Positions 18,495 through 27,045 of a DNA stretch of 64,000 nt are shown here, piece after piece. A program made the translations under genes and the position numbers. The notes beneath the pieces are model-generated. The model did not search any database. It was not told where the DNA came from and saw only the letters and a program-made list of their open reading frames with translations. Numbering within the stretch: position 1 is the first letter of the stretch; each line of letters begins with the position of its first letter. The DNA comes from Microbacterium invictum. GTDB lineage: Bacteria > Actinomycetota > Actinomycetes > Actinomycetales > Microbacteriaceae. The DNA is taken from positions 3,410,001-3,474,000 of the forward strand of contig NZ_CP139779.1 of NCBI RefSeq assembly GCF_034421375.1, given 5' to 3'.

Positions 18495-18665
18495 TCAGCG
18501 CTCCTCTCGGAATTCGACGTGCTTGCGGATGACCGGGTCGTACTTCTTCAGCACGATGCGGTCGGGGTTGTTGCGGCGGTTCTTGCGCGTCACGTAGGTG
18601 TAACCCGTGCCGGCGGTCGAGCGCAGCTTGATGATCGGACGAACGTCCTGAGCCTTCTTCGCCAT
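18495..18665 (-). CDS. rpmG: 50S ribosomal protein L33, zinc-free (C-minus) form
   Basis: The 56-residue protein reads [20 protein letters not shown], then [21 protein letters not shown] and HVEFREER. It has no cysteine, so it is the zinc-independent form. Its ATG shares one base with the rpmB stop (TGATG), indicating coupled translation. Confidence 0.97.
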   Translation of the reverse strand: MAKKAQDVRPIIKLRSTAGTGYTYVTRKNRRNNPDRIVLKKYDPVIRKHVEFREER

Positions 18666-18901
18666 CAGAGCTTCACACCCTTCGCGATGAGGTCCTTGAC
18701 GACCGACTCGATGCCGCGGACGTCGATGACCTTGATGCCCTTGGCCGACACGTTCAGCGTGATCTTGCGACCGAGCGAGGGAACGTAGTAGGTCTTCTTC
18801 TGCACGTTCGGGTCGAAGCGGCGCTTCGTCCGGCGGTGCGAGTGCGAGATGTTGTGACCGAAGCCGGGAACCGCTCCAGTCACCTGGCACACTGCTGCCA
18901 T
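18665..18901 (-). CDS. rpmB: 50S ribosomal protein L28
   Basis: The 78-residue protein begins [20 protein letters not shown] and continues [20 protein letters not shown], typical of L28. It has a single cysteine and no zinc ribbon. The ATG at 18901 follows AGAAGGAGA by 6-7 nt; the frame is open upstream but only this start gives the conserved N-terminus. It heads the rpmB-rpmG-rpsN operon. Confidence 0.97.
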   Translation of the reverse strand: MAAVCQVTGAVPGFGHNISHSHRRTKRRFDPNVQKKTYYVPSLGRKITLNVSAKGIKVIDVRGIESVVKDLIAKGVKL

Positions 18902-18922
18902 GGTGATGTCTCCTTCTGTACC

Positions 18923-18942
18923 GTGACACCGGACGGTGCCAC
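18923..18942. promoter_or_regulatory. Inverted repeat in the rpmB leader
   Basis: GTGACACCG-GA-CGGTGCCAC is a 9-bp inverted repeat with one mismatch, 22 nt upstream of the rpmB ATG. It could be a leader hairpin or a protein site. No AT-rich Zur box like those in the zinc island is present here. Confidence 0.4.
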
Positions 18943-19181
18943 CCAAGTTCCCTTGTCTGCACCCCGTTTCGGGCGCGACCATGGGCCGGCATCGAAGGAG
19001 GGGTACGAACTACGCGCTGGAGTGCGCGCAGACAAACCTCGATGGTACCGGATGCCGCGGGCCCGACCTAATCGTCACGTCCACCTCGCCGTCCCGACAT
19101 CATCGTCATCCCGGCTTCATCGCCGTCCGACTTCGGGCGCCGCGCCGGCCACGCGATCACGCGTGACGGCGATCCGGCGTT

Positions 19182-19333
19182 ACGAGGTTCCGGAGTCACC
19201 GAGTCCCCGAGTCACCGAGTCCCCGAGTCCCCGAGTCCCCGAGTCACCGAGTCACCGAGTCACCGAATTACCGAGTCACCGAGTCCGCCAGTTCCGGAGT
19301 CCCAGAGTCCCGAAGTCCCGGAGTCACGCGGTC
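19182..19333. repeat. Octamer tandem repeat, 19 in-phase units of NCCGAGTC
   Basis: The 152-bp stretch is 19 consecutive 8-bp units without a single insertion or deletion. The central 12 units are nearly identical (A/C-CCGAGTC); outer units drift (CCGGAGTC, CCAGAGTC, CGCCAGTT). It fills the end of the 420-bp gene-free gap between rpmB and the HNH gene and enters the last codons of the latter, covering its stop at 19324-19326. The rest of that gap (18943-19181) shows no gene. Confidence 0.9.
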
Positions 19334-20655
19334 AGCCGGTAGCGGGCCATCCCTGCCCGTCGAGGTCTTCGCTGTGGATCGATCCAGACCGGCGGCACCA
19401 GGTACACGCGGCCTTCGATTCCCGGGCCGTCGATGGTGATGTCCCACCCGTCGGCGTGAAGTCGATGGTGGCACCCGGTGCACAGGAGCACACCGTTCGC
19501 CAGGTCCGTCTTCCCGCCGTCTCTGTTCCACCAGGCGAGGTGGTGCACATGACACCACGCCGGCGGCGCACCGCAGCCGACGCACCCGCCGTCGCGCTCG
19601 ACGAGGGCGAGCTTCTGCGCGGTGGTGAAGAGCCGACGGCTCCGGCCCCAGTCCAGGACCTCGCTCTTTCCGCCGAGCACGGCCGGGATGATCTGCTGGT
19701 CGGCAGCGAGGCGCCGGATCATCCCCGCCGGCACTGGCTGGGCAATCCCGTCGATCGTCGCCGTGCCCAGGCCGCTTTCGAGGGCCTCGAGGTCCATGCG
19801 GATGACGACGGTGGCGGAGGGCGCTGTCGGAACCTCGTCGCATCCGATCGCGTGCCGACAGATGTCCGCCAGAGCATCGGCGTTCATCTGCTTCACCGAT
19901 CGATGGTCGCGCTCGGCCTCCGCAGAGTGCTCGTTCCTTCGTAGATTCGCCCCTACGAGCGACTCGATCGCCGCCTTCACCGGCGCGCCGGTCTCGACAT
20001 CGAGCTTGGCCGAGATCACCAGCATCCCGTCACGCTCCTGGATCACGAGCGTGCGTGCACCCCGCAGTTCCTCGTGCCGGGGCGCGACCCCATCGGGATC
20101 GAGATGAGCCTCCACGCGGGCGAGGAGTTTGCTGAGCTCATCCGGTCGGAGTCCGGGCGCCAGTTCGCACAGCTGCCTCTCGGCGTCGGAGAGTCGCACC
20201 GCATCCACACGCAGCGACAGCTTGATCAACAGGGTCACGATCGATGAGGCAGCCGTCATCCCCAACCGCCCACCGGCGACCGCGTCCGCGACGTGCGGAT
20301 GCTTGGCCGGAAGCCGCTCCCCACTCAGCGCCGTGCGCGGCGCCGTCGCCTCGCCGACCTGGATCATGCGCGCGGACTCACCGACGCTCGTGCCCGTCGT
20401 CGTCGAGATGAGGACCGCGGGAGACGCGAAACCCTGCTTCTTCGCCAGGGAGTCCTTTCCGAACTCAGCACGCGATTGACGGGCGACTTCGGCCGCGACG
20501 CCGGCGTAGGCCGCGTCGACATGTCTCTTCAGGGCGCCGAAGGCATCGGTCACCGAGATCAGCTCCCCGGCAGTGAGAGCCGAGGGCACACGATCACCGC
20601 CCGCCCGCACCAGCGCGTCGAGCGCTTCGGCGATACCCGCGAGCTGTGATGCCAT
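19324..20655 (-). CDS. DUF222 / HNH endonuclease domain protein (13E12 repeat family)
   Basis: The 443-residue protein has the DUF222 domain over roughly residues 30-300 and a C-terminal HNH nuclease motif: LVERDGGCVGCGAPPAWCHV, HHLAWWNRDGG and LCTGCHHRLHADGW, with zinc cysteines and catalytic His. The family is abundant and multicopy in Microbacteriaceae and mycobacteria (REP13E12-like), sometimes near mobile DNA; its role is unclear. Its 3' end merges into the octamer repeat at 19182-19333. It stands alone between the ribosomal operon and a DUF4287 gene. Confidence 0.92.
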   Translation of the reverse strand: MASQLAGIAEALDALVRAGGDRVPSALTAGELISVTDAFGALKRHVDAAYAGVAAEVARQSRAEFGKDSLAKKQGFASPAVLISTTTGTSVGESARMIQVGEATAPRTALSGERLPAKHPHVADAVAGGRLGMTAASSIVTLLIKLSLRVDAVRLSDAERQLCELAPGLRPDELSKLLARVEAHLDPDGVAPRHEELRGARTLVIQERDGMLVISAKLDVETGAPVKAAIESLVGANLRRNEHSAEAERDHRSVKQMNADALADICRHAIGCDEVPTAPSATVVIRMDLEALESGLGTATIDGIAQPVPAGMIRRLAADQQIIPAVLGGKSEVLDWGRSRRLFTTAQKLALVERDGGCVGCGAPPAWCHVHHLAWWNRDGGKTDLANGVLLCTGCHHRLHADGWDITIDGPGIEGRVYLVPPVWIDPQRRPRRAGMARYRLTA

Positions 20656-20776
20656 ACGTCGACTTTAGTACAGATCTTCGCATCGATCAAGACTTGCATG
20701 CGAATCTTTCTTCGATAAGAATGATGACTGTCGCGGAGCGCGGCGAACCATCGACCAGCCCCGAAGGAGGAACGGG

Positions 20777-21073
20777 ATGTCGTTCCAGGCCTATCTCGAC
20801 ACCGTCGAGCGCAAGACGGGGCTCACTCCCCGGCAACTCATCGAAATCGCGCACGAACGGGGCCTCGATGCGCCAGACGTGAAGGCGACGGCGATCATCG
20901 AATGGCTGAAGGCCGATTACGACCTGGGGCGTGGTCATGCGATGGCCATGGTCCACGTCATCACCAAGGGCGACCGGATCGATCCGAAGCACGTCGATTC
21001 CGGCGGCACGCATGCCGACCCGGGCGATCGACTCTGGCTGGACGGCATCGCGACCAAACCGGAGGGGTACTGA
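20777..21073 (+). CDS. DUF4287 protein
   Basis: The 98-residue cytoplasmic protein reads MSFQAYLDTVERKTGLTPRQ, then LIEIAHERGLDAPDVKATAI and a helix DYDLGRGHAMAMVHVITKGD. This is the DUF4287 family (helix-rich, often paired or fused with a DUF5655 domain, which is absent here). GAAGGAGG lies about 7 nt upstream of the ATG. Function unknown. Confidence 0.82.
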   Translation: MSFQAYLDTVERKTGLTPRQLIEIAHERGLDAPDVKATAIIEWLKADYDLGRGHAMAMVHVITKGDRIDPKHVDSGGTHADPGDRLWLDGIATKPEGY

Positions 21074-21149
21074 CCTCCGCCCCGTCGATCGCGCGCGCCC
21101 GACTGTGGATTCCGGCCGGGAAAGCGGGACGGGTCGGAGCCCGATTGGA

Positions 21150-22073
21150 TCACACCGAGGAGGCGTGAACGTCGCGAGCGCCACGGCCCCACCGGAACGC
21201 CGACACGGTCGGGTCGCCATCGATCCAGAACCGCCACGGAAAGGACGCTGTGCCCGCGAGACCGGCGACTCCCACACGCGGCCCGGAGACCGTCGCCGGG
21301 AGGACGCGATCGAGAAGGAAGAGCCGCGCGCACGCGCCCGCGCGCGGCTCGGCGGTGATCGCGTCGATGCCATCGTGTTGGAGGTGCCGCAGGCCGACCG
21401 CCTGCCCCAGCCGCCCGGGGCCTCGCGCGAGATCGCGGTGTGCGAGCGTGCGGGCGCGCACCGTCGCCTCGCCCGAGGAACTGACCGCCGCGCTCGGGGC
21501 GGCCCGCTCCGGGGTGCGCGGTGGTGCCGCGGCGCCCCGTGCCGCGGCGCCCCGTGCCGCGGCGCCCTGTGTCGCGGCGTCCTGTGCCGCGGCGCCCTGT
21601 GCCGGGGCGGCCCGAACCGCGGTGCGCCGTCGCGTCGCGGCATCCGCCCCGCTCACCACCTCTCCCGCGCGAAGGAGGATCCCGCCCGGGGTGCCTGCGG
21701 GTCCGCAGACCACGTTGACGCACGAGTGGATCCCGTGACTGAGGTACACGTAGAGGTGGCCGGGCTCGCCCCACATGGTGGAGTTGCGCGCGGTCCGCCC
21801 CATACGCGCGTGCGAGCCGGGGTCGGGCACCGGCCCCGTCCCCTGACCGTGGTATGCCTCGACCTCGGTGAGCCTCACCGCGACGGTGTCACCGTCGGCA
21901 GTCACCTCGAGGATGCCGCCGAGCAACCGAGGCGCGACATCGACGGGGAGCCCGGCGAGATCGGCGCGGGTCGCGGGGCGAAGTTCCGAGCCCGGGGCTC
22001 CGCGCGCCACTGACACCGCGTCCGACACGGCAGATTCATCCGATTCCACGCCCACGCCCACGCCCACCATCAT
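21150..22073 (-). CDS. DNA-3-methyladenine glycosylase (AAG/MPG) with repeat-encoded insertion
   Basis: The 307-residue base-excision glycosylase removes alkylated purines. AAG motifs are present: APRLLGGILEV, TEVEAYHGQGT, SHARMGRTARNSTMWG, HLYVYLSHGIHSCVNVVCG and LARGPGRLGQAVGL. About 50 extra residues (QGAAAQDAATQGAAARGAAA region) sit between the core strand GGILLRAGEVV and the catalytic C-terminal part, encoded by a 15-bp tandem repeat. ATG 22073 overlaps the stop of the upstream gene as ATGA, making this the last gene of the long Zur-headed run. A repair gene in a zinc operon is unexpected. Confidence 0.88.
   Translation of the reverse strand: MMVGVGVGVESDESAVSDAVSVARGAPGSELRPATRADLAGLPVDVAPRLLGGILEVTADGDTVAVRLTEVEAYHGQGTGPVPDPGSHARMGRTARNSTMWGEPGHLYVYLSHGIHSCVNVVCGPAGTPGGILLRAGEVVSGADAATRRRTAVRAAPAQGAAAQDAATQGAAARGAAARGAAAPPRTPERAAPSAAVSSSGEATVRARTLAHRDLARGPGRLGQAVGLRHLQHDGIDAITAEPRAGACARLFLLDRVLPATVSGPRVGVAGLAGTASFPWRFWIDGDPTVSAFRWGRGARDVHASSV
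21524..21628. repeat. 15-bp minisatellite, about 7 units, inside the AAG gene
   Basis: Units of GTGCCGCGGCGCCCC repeat in register from 21524; the first three differ by at most one base and later ones drift. Because 15 is a multiple of three, copy-number change keeps the reading frame and alters the number of GAAAR/Q-type pentapeptides in an exposed insertion. Confidence 0.85.
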
Positions 22074-23488
22074 CGCGGCGGGATCTGACACCAGGAGATG
22101 TCGAAGCCCTGCAGCGAGACGACCTCACTGCCGTCGTCGATCTCGACGATGCGGGTCTGCAGTCGCTCGGGAAGCGGCAAGCGATAGTCGTCGTACGCGT
22201 TCTGCGCCGCACCGGGTGCGACGAGCACCGCGAGGTAGCGGGCGCTCGGCGACACGCAGGTCTGCACGACGGCATCCTCGGCCCCGATCTCGGTGAGGGC
22301 GCTCGTCGTTCCGTCGGCTGCGACGCGGACGACAGCGGTCGACCCGGTCGGGCTCCCGTCTTCGGCGAATACCGCCGCGGAACGGATCGTCCCGCCATCG
22401 GGCATCGGCGTGATCGTCGTCACCGTCCCGAGATCGGCGTCGGGCTGAGCGAGCGGCTCCTCCGAAGCATCCGTCAGATCGATCACCGCAGGGCCGTCCG
22501 CCCGCTCCACGACCGCCTCCGAGGATCCGCGCGCGATGCCGCTGATCGACAGGGCCGTGCCCAAAGCCGTCGAGTCCGCACCATCGGCGCCCGTGAGCAG
22601 CAGCTGTCCGTCGAAGGAGAGGAGCAGGATGCTGTCGGTGTCGGGCACGAACCGCCATTCGGCGATGCGGGGGTCGGCGCCGCCGATCGCGATCTCGGTC
22701 GGCGGCGTCTCCGATGCGCCCTGCGCCAGCGACGCCGTGTACAGCCGGCTCTCGCGCGCGCCCTCGGCGCTGACGTCGTCGTCGGTGTAGAGGTAGCCGA
22801 CGACCTCGCCCCTGTCGGCGCTCTGCAGATTCGTGACGAACCCGTCACCGGGGAGCGGCAGACTCCGCTCTTCTTGACCGACGAGATCCGTCACGATCAG
22901 CTCAGCCGAGCCGTCATCGTCGAGCACCGACATGACGAGGTGCCGCGAGGTCGCGCGGAAGTCCTCGATGTGCGGGTGGGTGAACACCGCCTCGGCATCG
23001 TCACCGGTGAGATCGGTGCGGAAGACGGTGTCGCCGCCGTCTCCCCGCTGCAGCAGGAACACCTCCGCGCGCGGCGTGCGGAACGTTTCGGTGACCTCGG
23101 TCGCCGGCCCGCCCCCCGCCGCGGTCATCCCTTCGATGGTGATCGTGTACTCGGTGTCATCGCGCAGCGGCAGGCCGAATCGCACCCCGAGACTGCGGCC
23201 GGAGGTGTCGACCGCGAACGGCACCTCGGGGGTGATGCTCACCTGGTCGGCGGTCACCTCCGCCAACGGCAGAGAGGTCGAGACGATCAGCCGACCCCCG
23301 GATGCCGCGGCGGCAGCCTCGGGGTCGACGTCGACGGCCGTGACGCGCGGGCCCTGGAGAGTGCTCACCGCGGCGCCCACCAGACCCAGCGTGGTCAGGA
23401 GCGCGGCGACGACGAGGAACGGCAGCACGAACGCCCGCCGCCCTGTCGGACGTGAGCGCGCCGCGGAGCGTGCGCGGTCAGTACTCAT
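22070..23488 (-). CDS. Membrane-anchored Ig-like plus beta-propeller-like protein, unknown function
   Basis: The 472-residue protein has one N-terminal membrane helix (RRAFVLPFLVVAALLTTLGL). Residues about 45-140 resemble a bacterial Ig-like Big_5 domain (VDVDPEAAAAASGGRLIVST, then GLPLRDDTEYTITIEGM). The remainder consists of repeated beta blades (TVFRTDLTGDDAEAVFTH, RLYTASLAQG, DSILLLSFDGQLLLTG) suggesting a propeller outside the cell. It overlaps the TIGR03943 gene by 11 nt and the AAG gene by 4 nt, so it belongs to the Zur-headed run. I cannot name a function; a metal-linked envelope role is inferred from context. Confidence 0.6.
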   Translation of the reverse strand: MSTDRARSAARSRPTGRRAFVLPFLVVAALLTTLGLVGAAVSTLQGPRVTAVDVDPEAAAAASGGRLIVSTSLPLAEVTADQVSITPEVPFAVDTSGRSLGVRFGLPLRDDTEYTITIEGMTAAGGGPATEVTETFRTPRAEVFLLQRGDGGDTVFRTDLTGDDAEAVFTHPHIEDFRATSRHLVMSVLDDDGSAELIVTDLVGQEERSLPLPGDGFVTNLQSADRGEVVGYLYTDDDVSAEGARESRLYTASLAQGASETPPTEIAIGGADPRIAEWRFVPDTDSILLLSFDGQLLLTGADGADSTALGTALSISGIARGSSEAVVERADGPAVIDLTDASEEPLAQPDADLGTVTTITPMPDGGTIRSAAVFAEDGSPTGSTAVVRVAADGTTSALTEIGAEDAVVQTCVSPSARYLAVLVAPGAAQNAYDDYRLPLPERLQTRIVEIDDGSEVVSLQGFDISWCQIPPR

Positions 23489-24647
23489 ACGGGTCCTCGG
23501 GCTCGTCGATCAGCTCGACGGAGGCCGCATCGATGAACAGGCGTCCGTCGGAGTTGGCGCGCACCATGCCGTCGACGGTGACCCACTGCCCGGTCTCGGC
23601 ATCGGCGGACGCCTCACTCCCGCCCGCGGCGACGGGGATGCTGGCCGACTGCGCGTCGATCACGCAGTGCGTGATGACCAGGCGCGACAGCGCGAACCCG
23701 CCGTCCTCACCGGGCGTGACGAACCCCGTCAGCGTGACCGGATCGCCGTCGAACGCTTCGGGATTGGTCGCGGTCGCGAAGACCGCCGACCACTCCCCGA
23801 CGCCGAACGAGGCGGTGTCGCCGGTGCGTGCGAGGGTGACGACATCGGTCCCGCCGAACAGAGGCGGGGCGCCGACATCGCGCGAGATCGCGAGCTCGGC
23901 CGACAGGGAGCGCGGGGGGAGGACCAGTGTCAGCAGGACGACCGCCGAAGCGAGGACCGCCCCCGTGCCCGTCACGAGCAACCCGAGCGAGCGCTTCCGC
24001 GAGGCGCGCGACGCACGGGATGGGCGAGATCGTCCGGCGGATGCCGCGGAGGGGCGGGACGTCGCGAAAGGACGCGTTACTGCGACTGATCGCGACGCCG
24101 CGATTGATCGGGATGCCGCGACTGATCGGGATGCTGCAGCGCGAGCCTGCGCCCGGGTGACGGGGGGCGTCGGGTGAGGGGCGCCGTCCGCGTCACCGTG
24201 GACGTGGTCGTGATCGACACCGTCGCGGTGACCGTGGGCGCGGTTGGCACCGTCACCGCGGCCGTGGTCGACACCCCCACCGACACCGACACCGCCACCG
24301 CCACCGCCACCGACACCGTGAGCGCGGTCGGCGCCGTCACCCTCACGGTCAGCGTGATCGTGATTCTGATCGTGACCGTGATCGTGGTGGTCACTGCCAC
24401 CCTCACCGAGGCCGTGGTCTTCACCGTGATCGTGCCCGTGGTCCTCTTCGGCTCCCACCGGGAGCAGGAAGCTCGCCACCGCGCCGATCAGCACGAGCAC
24501 CGACATCGACACCGCGAACCACGACGACTCGGGGTTGATGTAGAGCCCCAGCCGCCCGGTCAGGGCGAGCGAGACGGTGATGACGGCGAGGATCGCGGCG
24601 AGGCCGACCCCGAGCCAGCGGGTGAGCAACGCTGAGCGCTCAGGCAA
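23478..24647 (-). CDS. TIGR03943 family membrane protein with very long His/Gly-rich loop
   Basis: Two N-terminal helices (WLGVGLAAILAVITVSLALTG and AVSMSVLVLIGAVASFLLPV) are followed by about 80 residues dense in His, Asp and Gly (DHGHDHGEDHG, GHDQNHDHADREG, GHRDGVDHDHVHG). Next come an Arg/Ser/Ala repeat, a third helix and a C-terminal domain with SRLVITHCVIDAQ, where the family usually has CC. Such proteins pair with the UPF0718/YraQ-type permease, which is directly upstream (8-nt overlap). The TTG at 24647 is the only reasonable start. The loop should bind zinc or a similar metal. Length 389 is well above the family norm because of the insertion. Confidence 0.8.
   Translation of the reverse strand: MPERSALLTRWLGVGLAAILAVITVSLALTGRLGLYINPESSWFAVSMSVLVLIGAVASFLLPVGAEEDHGHDHGEDHGLGEGGSDHHDHGHDQNHDHADREGDGADRAHGVGGGGGGGVGVGGGVDHGRGDGANRAHGHRDGVDHDHVHGDADGAPHPTPPVTRAQARAAASRSVAASRSIAASRSVAVTRPFATSRPSAASAGRSRPSRASRASRKRSLGLLVTGTGAVLASAVVLLTLVLPPRSLSAELAISRDVGAPPLFGGTDVVTLARTGDTASFGVGEWSAVFATATNPEAFDGDPVTLTGFVTPGEDGGFALSRLVITHCVIDAQSASIPVAAGGSEASADAETGQWVTVDGMVRANSDGRLFIDAASVELIDEPEDPYEY
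24087..24140. repeat. 18-bp tandem repeat, 3 units, in the TIGR03943 gene
   Basis: Three units of TGATCGGGATGCCGCGAC-type sequence, in frame, encode the repeated hexapeptide AASRSV/I. The third unit is diverged at four positions. It lies between the His-rich loop and the third membrane helix. Confidence 0.75.
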
Positions 24648-25743
24648 AGAGATTCACCCCCGTCCCAATCGCGAACGCGGCGAGGATCACGACGACGACC
24701 ACCCCGACGAGCGCGCGGGTGGTGAAGGTGGTGCGCATCAGGGCGAGCATCTTCACGTCGACGAGGGGCCCGACGAGCAGAAAGGCGACGAGCGAACCCG
24801 GCGTGAAGGTCGAGGCGAACGACAGCGCGAAAAACGAGTCGACGTTCGAGCAGATCGACACCACCATCGCCAGGGCGATCATCGCCACGATCGACAGCGC
24901 CGGATTCGACCCGATCGCCAGCAGGACGTCGCGCGGAATCAGCACCTGCACGGCTCCGGCGATCGCCGAACCGATGATGAGCGCCGGCATGACGGCGCGC
25001 AGCTCGATGACGAACTGCGCGAGGCTGCGTCGTCCGCGCTCACCGAGCGCTCCAGCCGAACCCGCCTCGACCGGACCCCGCGCGAGCGCCAGCTCGCACG
25101 TGTCGCGGAACCGATCGGTGAGCAGCGCGTCGGGATGCGGGTGACGGCTGTACAGCCAGCCGATGAGGTTCGCGATGAGATACCCGCCGATGAGGCGGAC
25201 GACAAGGATCCCGTCGTCGAACCCGAACGCGGCGTGCGTGGTGATGATGACGATCGGGTTCACGATCGGCGCGGCGATGAGGAAGGTCAGGGTCTCGGAC
25301 ACGCTGAATCCCCGCATGAGCAGACCCCGTGCGAAGGGCACGTTGCCGCACTCGCACACCGGGATGAGCATGCCGAGGAGCGAGAGCACCGCTCGGCGCG
25401 CCCAGGCTCGCCGTGGCATCCATCTCTCGATCAGACCGGGCGGCACCCACACCTGCACCGCGATCGAGAGCACCACCCCGAGGACGACGAACGGCAGCGA
25501 CTCGATGAGAACGCTGACGGCGAGGGTGAGCCCGTCCTGCGCCCGTGTAGGCAGCGGGTCGGGAAAGATCGCAGGCGCGAGTGCGTCGACGAGGAACAGC
25601 GCGACGATGACGGCGGCGCCGATGCCGAGGGCCATCAGGGCGCGCGCCGCCGACGACGGCCGCGACCCCGGGGGGGTCACGGTGCGATCGCGTTGCTCGA
25701 GCGGAGCGACGCGTGGGGCCGGATCAGTCCGGGTCACGCTCAC
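24640..25743 (-). CDS. UPF0718/YraQ-type permease
   Basis: This polytopic protein has 8-10 helices and family signatures PVCECGNVPFARGLLMRGF and SNVDSFFALSFASTFTPGSL. Homologues include ArsP and YraQ permeases thought to move metals or metalloids. With the TIGR03943 partner directly downstream and zur directly upstream, zinc or another divalent metal is the likely substrate. The frame is open far into zur, but GTG 25743 (VSVTRTDPAP) or GTG 25737 gives only a 14-20 nt overlap with zur and a normal N-terminus. About 367 residues. Confidence 0.82.
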   Translation of the reverse strand: MSVTRTDPAPRVAPLEQRDRTVTPPGSRPSSAARALMALGIGAAVIVALFLVDALAPAIFPDPLPTRAQDGLTLAVSVLIESLPFVVLGVVLSIAVQVWVPPGLIERWMPRRAWARRAVLSLLGMLIPVCECGNVPFARGLLMRGFSVSETLTFLIAAPIVNPIVIITTHAAFGFDDGILVVRLIGGYLIANLIGWLYSRHPHPDALLTDRFRDTCELALARGPVEAGSAGALGERGRRSLAQFVIELRAVMPALIIGSAIAGAVQVLIPRDVLLAIGSNPALSIVAMIALAMVVSICSNVDSFFALSFASTFTPGSLVAFLLVGPLVDVKMLALMRTTFTTRALVGVVVVVILAAFAIGTGVNLFA

Positions 25744-26134
25744 CGGCTCCGGCCGTGCAGGCGGAGCAGTATCCGAAGATGTCGACGATGTGCTCGGCCT
25801 GACTGAATCCGTGGGCGCTGGCGGTGCGCCGGGCCCAGTCCTCGACATCCGTCGCTTCGATCTCGACGGTCTTGCCGCAGGTGCGGCAGATCAGGTGATG
25901 GTGGTGACCGGCCGAGATGCAGGCGCGGTAGAGGCTCTCGCCCTCGGGGCTCTGCAGAGAATCGGCCTCGCCGTTGGCGGCGAGGCCGGCGAGGGCCCGG
26001 TAGACGGTGGCCAGACCGATCCCGGTGTTCTCGTCGCGGAGGGTGGCGTGCAGCGACTGGGCGCTGACGAAGCCGCGCGCGCCGGCGAGCGCTTCGCGCA
26101 CGCGTTCGCGCTGCCACGTGTTCCGCTGGGCCAT
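25724..26134 (-). CDS. zur: Zinc uptake regulator of the Fur family
   Basis: The 136-residue Fur-family repressor has a winged helix (RVREALAGARGFVSAQSLHA, GIGLATVYRALAGLA) and a metal-binding half with GHHHHLICRTCGKTVEIEA and IFGYCSACTAG. The two CxxC pairs (Cys83/86, Cys123/126) form the structural zinc site; the HHHH run and His115 can supply the sensing site. Placement between znuB and metal permease genes, and two TGAKAA-N3-TTMTCA boxes nearby, mark it as Zur rather than Fur. It starts 2 nt after the znuB stop, so it is likely repressed by its own product through the box upstream of znuA. Confidence 0.93.
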   Translation of the reverse strand: MAQRNTWQRERVREALAGARGFVSAQSLHATLRDENTGIGLATVYRALAGLAANGEADSLQSPEGESLYRACISAGHHHHLICRTCGKTVEIEATDVEDWARRTASAHGFSQAEHIVDIFGYCSACTAGAGERDPD

Positions 26135-26136
26135 GA

Positions 26137-27045
26137 TCAGGAGTTTACCGAGGCGCCCTGAACCGCCGCTGGACGCCCCTCACCGCCGCGCACCCGGGTC
26201 ACCCGGCCCTGTCGGGCGCCGACGACGCGGCAGACGAGGTAGATCACGAACGAGATCGTGGTGATGTAGGGGCTGACCGGAAGGGTGCCGGCGATGGCGA
26301 GGAGGATGCCGCCGACGGCGGACACGAAGCCGAACGCGGCGGCCAGGAGCGGCACCGACAGCGGCCCGTGGGCCACGCGCATCGCTGCGGCGGCCGGCGT
26401 CACGAGGAGCGCCATCACGAGGAGCGCGCCGATGATGTGCACGGCGACGGCGACGATGAGGCCGAGCAGGATCATGAACAGCAGCGACACCGTCGTGGTC
26501 GGCACGCCCCGCGCCGCGGCCGACTGCGGGTCGAGCGAGTCGAAGCGCAGCGGACGCCAGATCACCAGCATCCCGAGCAGTACGACGGCGCTGATGCCGA
26601 TGAGCCACCCGAGCTGTCCGGTCTGCACCGACACGATCTGCCCGGTCAGCAGGCTGAAGCGGTTGGCGCTGCGCCCGTCGTAGAGCGACAGGAAGAGGAT
26701 GCCGAGGCCGAGCCCGAACGGCATCAGCACGCCGATGATCGAGTTGCGGTCTCGGGCGCGTGCGCCCAGCCACCCGATGAGGGCGGCGGCGATGAGAGAT
26801 CCGAAGATCGATCCGGTCACGACGTCGACGCCGATGAGGAGGGCGGCCGCGGCCCCCGCGAAGGACAGCTCGCTGATGCCGTGCACCGCGAAGGCCATGT
26901 CGCGCTGCATGACGAAGACACCCACGAGGCCGCCGACGAGGCCGAGCGCGGCGCCGGCCCACACCGCGTTCGAAACGAGCCCGAGCAGCTGGCCGTAGAC
27001 CGGGAGGCCGCCGAACATGGCCTCCCAGATCGCGTCCCAGCTCAC
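26137..27045 (-). CDS. znuB: Zinc ABC transporter permease
   Basis: The 302-residue ABC-3 family permease has about 8-9 helices and family stretches VGVFVMQRDMAFAVHGISE, LLTGQIVSVQTGQLGWL and IIGALLVMALLVTPAAAAMR. It forms the membrane channel for zinc delivered by ZnuA. The GTG start overlaps the znuC stop as GTGA. zur follows after 2 nt. Confidence 0.94.
   Translation of the reverse strand: MSWDAIWEAMFGGLPVYGQLLGLVSNAVWAGAALGLVGGLVGVFVMQRDMAFAVHGISELSFAGAAAALLIGVDVVTGSIFGSLIAAALIGWLGARARDRNSIIGVLMPFGLGLGILFLSLYDGRSANRFSLLTGQIVSVQTGQLGWLIGISAVVLLGMLVIWRPLRFDSLDPQSAAARGVPTTTVSLLFMILLGLIVAVAVHIIGALLVMALLVTPAAAAMRVAHGPLSVPLLAAAFGFVSAVGGILLAIAGTLPVSPYITTISFVIYLVCRVVGARQGRVTRVRGGEGRPAAVQGASVNS

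Noticed and set aside
18902..18990. Zur box upstream of rpmB
   Set aside because: No AT-rich TGAKAA-N3-TTMTCA-type palindrome is present; the inverted repeat there is GC-rich and different.
19182..19333. Octamer array considered as CRISPR
   Set aside because: The repeat unit is 8 bp with no spacers, and no cas genes are present.
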